DNA of 35,094 bases from an uncultured Ruminococcus sp. (GTDB lineage Bacteria; Bacillota; Clostridia; Oscillospirales; Acutalibacteraceae): NCBI GenBank assembly GCA_902776975.1, contig CACYSI010000048.1, positions 1 through 35,094 of the forward strand. Reading direction: 5' to 3'. The notes under the pieces are model-generated. The model saw nothing but the letters and a program-made list of their open reading frames with translations. It was not told where the DNA came from and did no database searches. Positions within the stretch are counted from its first letter, which is position 1; every line of letters begins with the position of its first letter. The translations under genes were made by a program, and so were the position numbers. Below, piece by piece: positions 14,149-22,495 of this stretch.

Positions 14149-16287
14149 ATGTCAGTTGTAGACAACGAAAAACTCATGGAGGTCGCGGAGCGTATCCGCG
14201 AAATGCGTGAGATCAGCGGCTTTTCCGTTGAAGAAATGGCAGAAAAGACCGAGGTCAGCGTATCTGAGTACAAGGCTTATGAAAACGGTACTGTTGATTT
14301 CCCTTTTACCTTTATCCACAAGTGCGCTTTGGCTTTCGGTCTCGGCATCACCGATATCCTCGAGGGTGAGTCGGCTCGTCTCAAGAGCTATACAGTGACC
14401 CGTCGCGGCGGCGGCAGACAGACCGCCGAGGAAGAGGGCATATCTATCGTGAACGTCGCTCCGATGTTCAAAAACAAGATCGCCGAGCCTTACTTTTGCA
14501 AGTATGACTACAACGAGGAGCTTCAGACTAAGCCTATCCACCTCACTAAGCACGCCGGACAGGAGTTCGACTTTGTACTCTCGGGCAAGATGAAGATACA
14601 GATCGGAAATAACTTTGAAGAGCTTGCAGCCGGCGACAGCATCTATTATAATTCGTCCACGCCTCACGGTATGATCGCTATCGGCGGCGAGGACGTCAAG
14701 TTCATCGCGATCATCCTCCCGGGCGAGAAAGAGTCCGAGGAGCTTGACGACGGCGTCATGAAGTCTCATATCGCTAAGAAGTCCGCTATCACCGGTCAGT
14801 TCGTGCGCACTCTCGAGGACGGAGACGGTTGCCTGAAGGCTATCAACTTCCGCAACGAGGATAAGTTCAACTTTGCCTTTGATTGCGTTGACGCTATCGC
14901 GAACAACACTCCCGATAAGCTCGCGATGCTCCATATCTCAAAGGATAAGACAGAGCGCCGCTTTACATTCAACGATATGAAGCGCCGTTCAAATCAGACG
15001 GCTAATTACTTCAAGAGCCTCGGCATCAAGAGGGGCGACCGTGTAATGCTCGTCTTAAAGCGTCATTACCAGTTCTGGTTCTCGATGCTCGCTCTGCATA
15101 AGCTCGGAGCTATAGCTATCCCCGCAACTAATCAGCTGCTCGCTCACGACTTTGAGTATCGCTTCAATTCAGCGGGAGTCAGCGCTATCGTAGCTACCGC
15201 CGACGGCTCTGTCGCCGACTCTGTGGATGAGGCGCAGAAGACCTGCCCGACCCTTACCACAAAGATCCTTGTAGGAGGCACAAGAGAGGGCTGGCGAGAC
15301 TTTAACAGCGAGTTTGAGATGTACTCTACCCATTATTATCGCACAGTTGATACACCCTGCGGCGACGATACCATGGTTATGTTCTTTACATCCGGCACTA
15401 CCGGTTATCCCAAGATCGCCGAGCACAGCTACAAGTATGCTTTAGGTCACTATGTCACGGCTAAGTACTGGCACGGCGTCGATCCCGACGGTCTGCATTT
15501 CACTATCTCCGATACAGGCTGGGGCAAAGCTCTGTGGGGCAAGTTCTACGGTCAGTGGCTCTCCGAGGGCGCTGTCTTTACATATGACTTCGACCGCTTT
15601 CACGCGGATGATATCCTCCCGATGTTCGCCAAATACCACATCACTACCTTCTGCGCTCCGCCTACCATGCTGCGCATGATGATCAAGGAGGATATCAGCA
15701 AGTACGACCTTTCCAGCATAGTGCATATGACTACAGCGGGCGAGGCGCTCAATCCCGAGGTTTACAGACAATTCAAGAAGGCTACCGGACTCAGGATCAT
15801 GGAGGGCTTCGGTCAGACTGAGACCACCCTTACTATCGGTAACCTCTTCGGCACCAATCCCAAGATCGGCTCTATGGGCAAACCTACTCCCGGCTATGAT
15901 ATCGACATAGTCGATCCCGACGGCAATCCCGTCCCCGACGGCGAGCCCGGCGAGATCATCATCCGTACCGATAAGCGCGTACCCTGCGGCTTGTTCAAGG
16001 GCTATTACAACAATCCCGAGGCTACTGCCGAGGCGTGGCACGACGGCATGTATCATACAGGCGATACAGCCTGGAGAGATGAAGACGGCTACTTCTGGTA
16101 TGTAGGCAGAACAGACGACGTCATCAAGAGCTCGGGCTATCGTATCGGGCCGTTTGAGATCGAGTCTGTTATCATGGAGCTGCCCTATGTGCTCGAGTGC
16201 GGCGTATCTGCCGCTCCCGATGAGGTCAGAGGTCAGGTCGTTAAGGCTTCTATCGTGCTTGTAAAGGGCCAGCGCAACAAATTATAA
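14149..16287 (+). CDS. HTH-cupin-acyl-CoA ligase fusion, C-terminally shortened
   Basis: A 712-residue fusion. Residues 10-72 are an XRE helix-turn-helix (IREMREISGFSVEEMAEKTE). Residues 108-190 are a cupin (HAGQEFDFVLSGKMKIQIG, then TPHG). From about 235 it is an AMP-forming acyl-CoA ligase related to short/medium-chain acyl-CoA synthetases, with P-loop FFTSGTTGYPK at 412-422 and A8-type KSSGYRIGPFEIES. The start is the ATG after GGAGGAA. Compared with its paralogue at 16711, it lacks about 43 residues near the C-terminus: IVLV-KG is joined directly to QRNKL, so the PKTTSGK motif with the adenylation lysine is gone. It is led by a T-box reading Ile; 2-methylbutyrate would be the fitting substrate, but with the lysine lost it may be inactive or regulatory. 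Confidence 0.88.
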   Translation: MSVVDNEKLMEVAERIREMREISGFSVEEMAEKTEVSVSEYKAYENGTVDFPFTFIHKCALAFGLGITDILEGESARLKSYTVTRRGGGRQTAEEEGISIVNVAPMFKNKIAEPYFCKYDYNEELQTKPIHLTKHAGQEFDFVLSGKMKIQIGNNFEELAAGDSIYYNSSTPHGMIAIGGEDVKFIAIILPGEKESEELDDGVMKSHIAKKSAITGQFVRTLEDGDGCLKAINFRNEDKFNFAFDCVDAIANNTPDKLAMLHISKDKTERRFTFNDMKRRSNQTANYFKSLGIKRGDRVMLVLKRHYQFWFSMLALHKLGAIAIPATNQLLAHDFEYRFNSAGVSAIVATADGSVADSVDEAQKTCPTLTTKILVGGTREGWRDFNSEFEMYSTHYYRTVDTPCGDDTMVMFFTSGTTGYPKIAEHSYKYALGHYVTAKYWHGVDPDGLHFTISDTGWGKALWGKFYGQWLSEGAVFTYDFDRFHADDILPMFAKYHITTFCAPPTMLRMMIKEDISKYDLSSIVHMTTAGEALNPEVYRQFKKATGLRIMEGFGQTETTLTIGNLFGTNPKIGSMGKPTPGYDIDIVDPDGNPVPDGEPGEIIIRTDKRVPCGLFKGYYNNPEATAEAWHDGMYHTGDTAWRDEDGYFWYVGRTDDVIKSSGYRIGPFEIESVIMELPYVLECGVSAAPDEVRGQVVKASIVLVKGQRNKL

Positions 16288-16302
16288 TAAGACGTAAAAA
16301 CG

Positions 16303-16324
16303 GGGCGCGGGCAAGCCTGTGCCC
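16303..16324. other. Hairpin after the first ligase gene
   Basis: GGGCGCGGGC pairs with GCCTGTGCCC over ten bases with two G-U pairs and almost no loop. No T-run follows, so it is a weak terminator at best. Confidence 0.35.
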
Positions 16325-16337
16325 TGCAAATTACGGG

Positions 16338-16366
16338 TTGACAAACATATAAATATGTGATAAGAT
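16338..16366 (+). promoter_or_regulatory. Promoter of the second T-box unit
   Basis: TTGACA and TAAGAT with a 17-base spacer, 11 bases ahead of the second T-box. The second ligase and the genes behind it therefore need not depend on the first leader. Confidence 0.8.
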
Positions 16367-16376
16367 AAGACGAGTT

Positions 16377-16670
16377 AAAGGCTGTGACGAAGAGGACTCG
16401 GTCAGTCCGTCACTCAGAGAAGGAGCGGTTGGTGAAAGCTCCCGTGACGTTTTCCGTGTTTGTAGCTTTTGAGCCGGGGAGAAGAAAGCGGCTTTGCCGT
16501 GATTAGACCTCCTCCGTGATTACTGCGTAAAGGTATAGGGGTTACTGCCGTATCGATAGAAAAGGCATCAGACCCTGAGAGCGGCGCGACAGAATTGACG
16601 CGCAATTTGAGTGGTACCGCGGGTGTTATACGCTCGTCTCAAAGTTATTACTTTGGGATGAGCGTTTTTA
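16377..16670 (+). promoter_or_regulatory. T-box leader, specifier probably GUA (Val)
   Basis: The same layout as the first T-box. The base is AAAGGCTGTGACGAAGAGGAC closing with TTTTGAGCC. The stem GTCAC/GTGAC encloses the AG bulge CAGAGAA and the distal hairpin GGAGC/GCTCC. The T-box core TGAGTGGTACCGCGG is at 16608-16622 (discriminator A). In the helix below the specifier loop AAGAG pairs with CTTTT, which places the specifier at 16462-16464: GTA, valine, followed by the expected purine G. TTT (Phe), three bases earlier, is the less likely alternative. Confidence 0.92.
16631..16669 (+). terminator. T-box 2 terminator
   Basis: CGCTCGTCTCAAAG pairs with CTTTGGGATGAGCG (14 bases, two G-U), followed by five T residues. 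Confidence 0.9.
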
Positions 16671-16710
16671 TTATGAGATCGCTTATCCCGCAAAAGAGGT
16701 ATTAAAAGGT

Positions 16711-18996
16711 ATGGAAAAAATCACTTCATTGGATCTGAAAATCAAAGAGATGGCAGCTCGTATCCGTGAGCTGCGTGAACTTGAAGGCAAGACTATAGCT
16801 GAGATGGCTGCCTTCACCGACGTATCCGAGGACGAGTATATCGCCTGTGAGTCGGGCGAGCAGGATCTGAACTTCGCGTTCATTTACCGTGTATCGCAGG
16901 CTCTCAACGTCAATGTTACCGAGATCATCGAGGGTATCTCTCCTAATCTTAAGTCCTATACGGTTACCCGCAAGGGGCTCGGACAGAAGGTATCTCAGGC
17001 TCACGGCATGACTTATTATAACCTTGCCTATGCGTTCCAGAATCGTATCGCCGAGCCTCTGTATGTTAAGAGCAAGTATAATCCCGATAAGCAGAACAAG
17101 CCCATGGAGTTGACTACTCATGACGGTCAGGAGATAGATATCGTCATCGAAGGTCAGCTTATGGTACAGGTAGGCGATCATAAAGAGATATTAGGCCCCG
17201 GAGATACTATCTATTTTGACTCTAACACCCCTCACGGTGAGATGGCTGTAGGCGAGCAGGATTGTATCTTCTACGCTATCGTCCTCAATCCCAAGGGCGA
17301 GCCTATCCCCGAACTCACTCATACCAAGGCTATAGCGGCAGCTAAGGTCGAGAACACCGATACCAAAGAGCGTGTATGGAAGAAGTTTGTTGACTATGAG
17401 GTCAACGAGAACGGCACTCCCACTAAGGTGACCTTTAAAAACGAAGATTCTTTCAACTTCGGCTTTGATGTTATAGATGAGATATCCTATAAGGATCCCG
17501 AAAAGCTCGCGATGATCCATGTAGGTAAGGATAAGACCGAGCATCGCTTTACATTTACCGATATTCGTCACGCGTCATGTCAGTGCGCTAACTACTTCAA
17601 AAGCCTCGGTATCAGACGCGGCGACCGTGTCATGCTGATCCTGAAGCGTCATTATCAATTCTGGTTCGCTATCATCGGTCTGCATAAGCTCGGAGCTATC
17701 GCTATCCCGGCGACTAACCAGCTGCAGGCTCACGACCTTGAGTATCGCTTCAAGGCGGCGGGTGTTTCGGCTATACTCTGTACCGGCGACGGCTACTCTG
17801 CCGAAGAGGTAGAGAAGGCTATGGAGAGCTATCCGCAGCTCAAGCGTATCATGGTCAACGGTGTACGCGAGGGATGGCGCAACTTTGACGAGGAGTATAA
17901 GCTCTTCTCATCTCACTTCAAGCGCACTGAGCATACTCCCTGCGGCGACGATATCATGCTGATGTACTTTACATCCGGCACATCCGGCTATCCTAAGATA
18001 GCAGCCCACAGCTACAAGCTGGCTCTGGGTCACTTCATGACGGCTCACTTCTGGCATAATGTCGATCCCGACGGACTGCACTTCACCATATCCGATACAG
18101 GTTGGGCAAAGGCAGCGTGGGGCAAGCTCTACGGTCAGTGGCTGTGTGAGGCTCCGATGTTCGTTTACGACTTCGACCGTTTCCACGCCGACGACATCCT
18201 GCCGATGTTCGCTAAATATAAGATAACTACCTTCTGCGCTCCGCCTACGATGCTGCGTATGATGATCAAGGAGGATATCAGCAAGTACGATTTCTCCTCA
18301 GTCAAGCGCATGACTACAGCTGGCGAGGCGCTCAATCCCGAGGTATATAATCAGTTTGAAAAGCTGACAGGCTTGCAGATCATGGAGGGCTTCGGTCAGA
18401 CCGAGACCGCCGTCATCATCTGCAACATGATCGGCGCTCCGCATAAGATCGGCTCTATGGGTAAGCCCTCGCCGATATATGATATCCACCTTATCGATAA
18501 AGACGGCAACGATGTACCCGACGGCGAGCCCGGCGAGATCGTAATCAATATATCCGAGAAGATGCCCTGCGGTCTTGCTCTGTACTACTACAATGATGTT
18601 GAGAGCACTCGCAAGAACTGGCGCAACGGCTATTATCACACAGGCGACCTCGCGTGGCGTGATGAAGACGGCTTCTTCTGGTATGTAGGCAGAGCCGACG
18701 ACGTCATCAAGAGCTCGGGCTACCGTATCGGACCGTTCGAGATCGAGTCGGTCATCATGGAGCTGCCTTATGTTCTCGAGTGCGGTGTTTCAGCCGCTCC
18801 CGACCCTGTCAGAGGTCAGGTAGTCAAGGCTTCTATCGTCCTTGTAGCCGGTACCGAGGGCACAGACGAACTCAAGAAGGAGATCCAGGATTACGTCAAG
18901 ACTCATACCGCTCCTTATAAATATCCGCGTATCGTAGTATTCCGCGACGCTCTGCCCAAGACCACCAGCGGCAAGATACAGCGAAACCTGCTGTAA
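16711..18996 (+). CDS. HTH-cupin-acyl-CoA ligase fusion, full length
   Basis: A 761-residue paralogue of the upstream fusion. Residues 12-75 are an XRE helix-turn-helix (IRELRELEGKTIAEMAAF). Residues 112-195 are a cupin (HDGQEIDIVIEGQLMVQVG, then TPHGEMAVG). An acyl-CoA ligase covers about 245-761, with P-loop YFTSGTSGYPK (419-429), KSSGYRIGPFEIESV, and an intact C-terminal PKTTSGKIQRNLL whose lysine 755 should be the catalytic A10 residue. The enzyme would make acyl-AMP and then acyl-CoA from a short carboxylic acid. Its own promoter and a T-box that reads Val precede it; isobutyrate is the fitting substrate, by inference. A downstream ATPase gene follows after 15 bases, then vor and ilvE. 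The HTH-cupin part could make it a self-regulating enzyme. Confidence 0.92.
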   Translation: MEKITSLDLKIKEMAARIRELRELEGKTIAEMAAFTDVSEDEYIACESGEQDLNFAFIYRVSQALNVNVTEIIEGISPNLKSYTVTRKGLGQKVSQAHGMTYYNLAYAFQNRIAEPLYVKSKYNPDKQNKPMELTTHDGQEIDIVIEGQLMVQVGDHKEILGPGDTIYFDSNTPHGEMAVGEQDCIFYAIVLNPKGEPIPELTHTKAIAAAKVENTDTKERVWKKFVDYEVNENGTPTKVTFKNEDSFNFGFDVIDEISYKDPEKLAMIHVGKDKTEHRFTFTDIRHASCQCANYFKSLGIRRGDRVMLILKRHYQFWFAIIGLHKLGAIAIPATNQLQAHDLEYRFKAAGVSAILCTGDGYSAEEVEKAMESYPQLKRIMVNGVREGWRNFDEEYKLFSSHFKRTEHTPCGDDIMLMYFTSGTSGYPKIAAHSYKLALGHFMTAHFWHNVDPDGLHFTISDTGWAKAAWGKLYGQWLCEAPMFVYDFDRFHADDILPMFAKYKITTFCAPPTMLRMMIKEDISKYDFSSVKRMTTAGEALNPEVYNQFEKLTGLQIMEGFGQTETAVIICNMIGAPHKIGSMGKPSPIYDIHLIDKDGNDVPDGEPGEIVINISEKMPCGLALYYYNDVESTRKNWRNGYYHTGDLAWRDEDGFFWYVGRADDVIKSSGYRIGPFEIESVIMELPYVLECGVSAAPDPVRGQVVKASIVLVAGTEGTDELKKEIQDYVKTHTAPYKYPRIVVFRDALPKTTSGKIQRNLL

Positions 18997-19011
18997 GCTC
19001 GGGTGGATACT

Positions 19012-19674
19012 ATGAATTATAAACGTTTAACCATACTCTGCGGTCATTACGGCTCGGGAAAGACCAATATCGCCGTCAATATGGCGCTCGATCTGCGCTC
19101 TCAGCGCGACAATGTAGCCATAGCCGATCTCGATATAGTCAACCCGTATTTTCGGAGTAAAGACAGTGAAGATGAGTTCAGAGAGCATGACATCCGTCTG
19201 ATATGCTCTGAGTTCGCTTCGTCAAACGTCGATCTGCCGTCTATGCCCGCCGACCTTTATTCGATAACAGATGATAAAAGTCTGAGCGTTATCATGGATA
19301 TCGGCGGCGACGACAGAGGAGCTTACGCTCTCGGCAGACTCCGTGATATGATCCTCGCTGAGGATGACTATGAGATGCTTATGGTCGTCAACAAGTTCCG
19401 CCCACTCACTCCCGACGCTCCCTCGGTGATCGAGGTCATGCGTGAGATAGAGGCGGCGTGCGGCATACCGTTCACCGGCATTGTGAACAACTCTAACCTT
19501 GCCGATGAAACATCCGCGGAGGATGTTCTCGGTTCCCGGAAGTTCGCTGAAGAGGTATGTGAGTTATCAGGGCTGCCGCTTGTGCTGACTACAGTAAACG
19601 AAAAGCTCTATGATGCGCTTAAAGATAAGATGAGCCCGTTGTTCAGCTTGAAGCTCCAAAAGAAACCGATATAA
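19012..19674 (+). CDS. MinD/ParA-like P-loop ATPase
   Basis: A 220-residue protein with a deviant Walker A, GHYGSGKTNIAVNMA, at about residues 10-24, DLDIVNPYFRSK after it, and a Walker B-like strand VIMDIGGDDRGAYALGR. Guanine/adenine-type contacts are suggested by VVNKFRP and VNNSNL. This is the SIMIBI class to which MinD, ParA, CobQ and Fe-S carrier ATPases belong; the specific subfamily is not recognised. The ATG preceded by GGGTGG is used; an in-frame GTG lies nine bases upstream. It directly follows the Val T-box ligase and precedes the ferredoxin oxidoreductase genes, so a role in assembling or serving that Fe-S enzyme is possible, but unproven. Confidence 0.75.
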   Translation: MNYKRLTILCGHYGSGKTNIAVNMALDLRSQRDNVAIADLDIVNPYFRSKDSEDEFREHDIRLICSEFASSNVDLPSMPADLYSITDDKSLSVIMDIGGDDRGAYALGRLRDMILAEDDYEMLMVVNKFRPLTPDAPSVIEVMREIEAACGIPFTGIVNNSNLADETSAEDVLGSRKFAEEVCELSGLPLVLTTVNEKLYDALKDKMSPLFSLKLQKKPI

Positions 19675-19705
19675 GCGATTTGTCTAATCTATAGGTAACG
19701 TCCCT

Positions 19706-19864
19706 TTGTAGGGGAGGGTCTTGACCCTCCCGATTGAAAATTTTATGATTTTCAATATCCCCTTGTGTTTCAATATTTCTATTCTTAATGTTTTATCAAG
19801 CATAAGGTAAGTGTCGCGTGACGCTCAAATCACGTGAGCGGGCGGGTCAAGCCCCGCCCCTACA
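19706..19864. repeat. MITE-like repeat with GGGAGGGTC ends, copy 1
   Basis: The left end TTGTAGGGGAGGGTC with TTGACCCTCCCG, and the right end CGGGCGGGTCAAGCCCC then GCCCCTACA, are inverted copies of each other, and each end is also a palindrome by itself. The 159-base element has an AT-rich, non-coding centre. A second copy with the same ends and a different centre lies at 22496. It separates the ATPase gene from the vor genes. Confidence 0.75.
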
Positions 19865-19910
19865 TAGGCGTTCTCTATTGCTCATAACAATCAAAGAAGG
19901 GAAAATGTAT

Positions 19911-20117
19911 ATGGCAAAACTGACATTCAAGACCGACAACTGCAAGGGTTGCGCTCTGTGTGTAGACGCCTGCCCCAAGGGCATCCTGCGTATCGCCACA
20001 GACAAGATCAACAAAAAGGGTCATCATCCCGTCGAGTGCACCGATATGGATCAGTGTATCGGCTGCGCCTCGTGCTACATGATGTGTCCCGACTGTATTA
20101 TCAAGGTAGAAAGGTGA
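19911..20117 (+). CDS. 2-oxoacid:ferredoxin oxidoreductase, ferredoxin (delta) subunit
   Basis: A 68-residue two-cluster ferredoxin. Two [4Fe-4S] motifs are visible: CKGCALCVDACP (from residue 11) and CIGCASCYMMCPDC (from about 49). It would pass electrons between the thiamine-bearing core and external ferredoxin. The second of two close ATGs is chosen because it lies about nine bases from AGAAGGG; the other is only three away. The frame is open further upstream but that stretch is part of the repeat element. It is nine bases ahead of the alpha subunit gene. Confidence 0.9.
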   Translation: MAKLTFKTDNCKGCALCVDACPKGILRIATDKINKKGHHPVECTDMDQCIGCASCYMMCPDCIIKVER

Positions 20118-20126
20118 TGAAAAGCT

Positions 20127-21191
20127 ATGGCAGATAAGATTTTGATGAAGGGTAACGAGGCTATCGCCGCCGCCGCTATCAAAGCCGGCTGCATGCATTA
20201 CTTCGGTTATCCTATCACACCTCAGACCGAGATTGCCGCTTACATGGCTAAGGTCATGCCTAAGATCGGCGGTACCTTCCTGCAGGCTGAGTCTGAGATC
20301 GCCGCTATCAATATGGTCTACGGCGTAGCATCCGCAGGTAAGAGAGTTATGACATCCTCGTCCTCTCCGGGCGTATCCCTTAAGGGTGAGGGTATATCCT
20401 ATTTGGCAGGCTCCGATCTGCCCGCTCTGGTAGTCAACGTACAGCGCGGCGGCCCCGGCCTCGGCGGCATCCAGCCTTCACAGTCCGACTACTTCCAGTC
20501 TACCCGCGGCGGCGGTCACGGCGACTATCACATGATAGTTCTCGCTCCCGCTTCAGTTCAGGAGATGGCTGAGCTGACAGTAAAGGGCTTTGAGCTTGCC
20601 GATAAATACCGCGTTACATCTATGGTCCTCGCCGACGGTACTATGGGTCAGATGATGGAGCCCGTATCTATCGAAGATCTCGAGGTCAAGCCCGCTCCCG
20701 AAAAGCCCTGGGCTACCACAGGTACTCAGATGGCTCGTGAGCACAATATCGTAAACTCTCTCTCTCTTGTTCCCGAAGAGCTCGAGCAGCTCAACTTTGA
20801 GCGCTATGACCGCTATAAGGTCATCGAAGAGAACGAGACTCTGTATGAAGAGTACAAGGTCGATGACGCCGACATCGTCATCGCCGCTTTCGGTATCGCC
20901 GCGCGTGTAAGTAAGAACGCTGTTGACGAAGCCCGTAAGCTCGGCATCAAGGTCGGTCTCATCCGTCCCATCACTCTCTGGCCGTTCCCCAAGGCTCCCT
21001 TCAAGAAGGCCGCCGAGCACGCTAAGGCGTTCATCTCGGTAGAGCTCAATATGGGTCAGATGATCGAGGACGTTCAGCTCGCTATCGAGTCTAAGTGTCC
21101 CGTAACCCTTTGCAACCGCGCGGGCGGTATGATCCCCGATCCCGAGCAGGTGCTTAATTCTATAAAAGAAGTAAACGGAGGTATCGCGTAA
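20127..21191 (+). CDS. vorB: 2-oxoacid:ferredoxin oxidoreductase, alpha subunit (Vor type)
   Basis: A 354-residue alpha subunit of a four-subunit oxidoreductase acting on 2-oxoacids, CoA and ferredoxin. It has GNEAIAAAAIKAGCMHYFGY followed by PITPQTEIAAYMA, EAESEIAAINM-type QAESEIAAINMVYGVASAGK, SSSSPGVSLKGEGISYLAG and QRGGPGLGGIQPSQSDYFQ. These match proteins usually named VorB (3-methyl-2-oxobutanoate dehydrogenase). In reverse with reduced ferredoxin it could carboxylate a branched acyl-CoA. The stop overlaps the beta start by one base (TAATG). Substrate range cannot be read from sequence; the adjacent ilvE and Val T-box favour branched 2-oxoacids, but 2-oxoglutarate or others are not excluded. 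Confidence 0.9.
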   Translation: MADKILMKGNEAIAAAAIKAGCMHYFGYPITPQTEIAAYMAKVMPKIGGTFLQAESEIAAINMVYGVASAGKRVMTSSSSPGVSLKGEGISYLAGSDLPALVVNVQRGGPGLGGIQPSQSDYFQSTRGGGHGDYHMIVLAPASVQEMAELTVKGFELADKYRVTSMVLADGTMGQMMEPVSIEDLEVKPAPEKPWATTGTQMAREHNIVNSLSLVPEELEQLNFERYDRYKVIEENETLYEEYKVDDADIVIAAFGIAARVSKNAVDEARKLGIKVGLIRPITLWPFPKAPFKKAAEHAKAFISVELNMGQMIEDVQLAIESKCPVTLCNRAGGMIPDPEQVLNSIKEVNGGIA

Positions 21192-21949
21192 TGGCTGTAT
21201 TTGAAAAACCGCATGCGCTCATTGATGTGCCGCTGCATTATTGCCCCGGCTGTACCCACGGTATCGTTCACCGTCTCGTAGCCGAGGTCATCGACGAGCT
21301 CGGTATCGAGGGCAAGACCATCGGTATCGCTCCCGTAGGCTGCTCCGTTATGGCTTATAACTACTTCAACTGTGATATGATCGAGGCTGCTCACGGCCGA
21401 GCTCCGGCTGTAGCTACAGGCGTTAAGCGCGCCGATCCCGATAACCACATCGTATTCACCTATCAGGGTGACGGCGACCTCGCTTCTATCGGTATGGCTG
21501 AGACGGTTCACGCCGCAGCCCGTAACGAGAACATCACCGTTATCTTTATCAATAACGCTATCTATGGTATGACAGGCGGTCAGATGGCGCCTACATCTCT
21601 TGTAGGTCAGGTCACACAGACCTCTCCCTACGGCAGAGATCCCAAGCTCTGCGGCTATCCGATCAAGGTTTGTGAGATGCTCTCTGAGCTGGTAGGCCCC
21701 GAGTATCTCGAGCGTGTTACCGTAAACAATGTCAAGAATGTCCGCAACGCTAAGAAGGCTATCAAAAAGGCGTTTCAGAACCAGATCGACGGCAAGGGAT
21801 TCTCTCTCGTAGAGGTAGTATCCTCCTGCCCGACCAACTGGGGCATGACTCCCAAGCAGGCTCTCCAGTGGATCGAGAGCGATATGCTGCCTTACTATCC
21901 CTTAGGCGTATACAAGGATCGCTCCGCAGAGCAGAAGGAGGCAGAGTAA
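21191..21949 (+). CDS. vorA: 2-oxoacid:ferredoxin oxidoreductase, beta (TPP) subunit
   Basis: A 252-residue thiamine-diphosphate-binding subunit. CPGCTHG near residue 18 supplies conserved cysteines for an iron-sulfur cluster. YQGDGDLASIG at about 95-105 followed by INNAIYGMTGGQMAPTS is the GDG...N metal/TPP motif. With the alpha and gamma subunits it forms the catalytic core. The start overlaps the alpha stop, and the stop overlaps the gamma start (TAATG again), so translation is probably coupled. The length is normal for short beta subunits of the Vor/Kor group. Confidence 0.9.
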   Translation: MAVFEKPHALIDVPLHYCPGCTHGIVHRLVAEVIDELGIEGKTIGIAPVGCSVMAYNYFNCDMIEAAHGRAPAVATGVKRADPDNHIVFTYQGDGDLASIGMAETVHAAARNENITVIFINNAIYGMTGGQMAPTSLVGQVTQTSPYGRDPKLCGYPIKVCEMLSELVGPEYLERVTVNNVKNVRNAKKAIKKAFQNQIDGKGFSLVEVVSSCPTNWGMTPKQALQWIESDMLPYYPLGVYKDRSAEQKEAE

Positions 21950-22485
21950 TGAGCGCTAAAAATATGTTATTCTCCGGCTTCGGCGGTCAGGGTATCCTGT
22001 TCGCGGGTAAGTTCATAGCTTATAAGGGTCTTATTGAGGATAAGCAGGTATCTTGGCTGCCCTCATACGGTCCCGAGATGCGCGGCGGCACAGCTTCCTG
22101 CTCAGTTATCGTATCTGATACACCCGTTGGCTCTCCGATAGTCAGCAATCCCGATATCTTAGTCGCCATGAACCTGCCTTCTCTCGACAGATTCGAAGAT
22201 AAGGTCGTATCGGGCGGTATGATCTTTGCCGACAGCACTCTTATCGAGCGTAAGGTCGAGCGTGATGATGTTAAAGTCTTTTATATCCCCGCTACCAAGA
22301 TGGCTTCGGATGAGAAGCTCGGCAATCTGGCTAACATGATCATCGTAGGCAAGCTCCTTAAGGAGACAGGCGACTATACAGAAGAGGGTATCAGAGCCGC
22401 TCTTGATAAAGTCATCCCCGCAAAGCGCGCCAACATGAAGGATGTCAACTTCAAGGCTATTCAGATGGGCGCTGAGTTTGAATAA
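21949..22485 (+). CDS. 2-oxoacid:ferredoxin oxidoreductase, gamma subunit
   Basis: A 178-residue gamma subunit. It begins [20 protein letters not shown], the GFGGQG signature, and has [19 protein letters not shown], the second family signature, followed by [21 protein letters not shown] near the C-terminus. GGAGG lies nine bases before the ATG. It is the last of the four vor genes. No terminator follows directly; instead a palindromic repeat begins ten bases after the stop, before ilvE. Confidence 0.9.
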   Translation: MSAKNMLFSGFGGQGILFAGKFIAYKGLIEDKQVSWLPSYGPEMRGGTASCSVIVSDTPVGSPIVSNPDILVAMNLPSLDRFEDKVVSGGMIFADSTLIERKVERDDVKVFYIPATKMASDEKLGNLANMIIVGKLLKETGDYTEEGIRAALDKVIPAKRANMKDVNFKAIQMGAEFE

Positions 22486-22495
22486 GCTGAGCTTA

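Noticed and set aside
19818-19910. Longer start of the ferredoxin subunit
   Set aside because: The extra residues come from the repeat element's right end and have no ribosome binding site; the family begins at MAKLTF.
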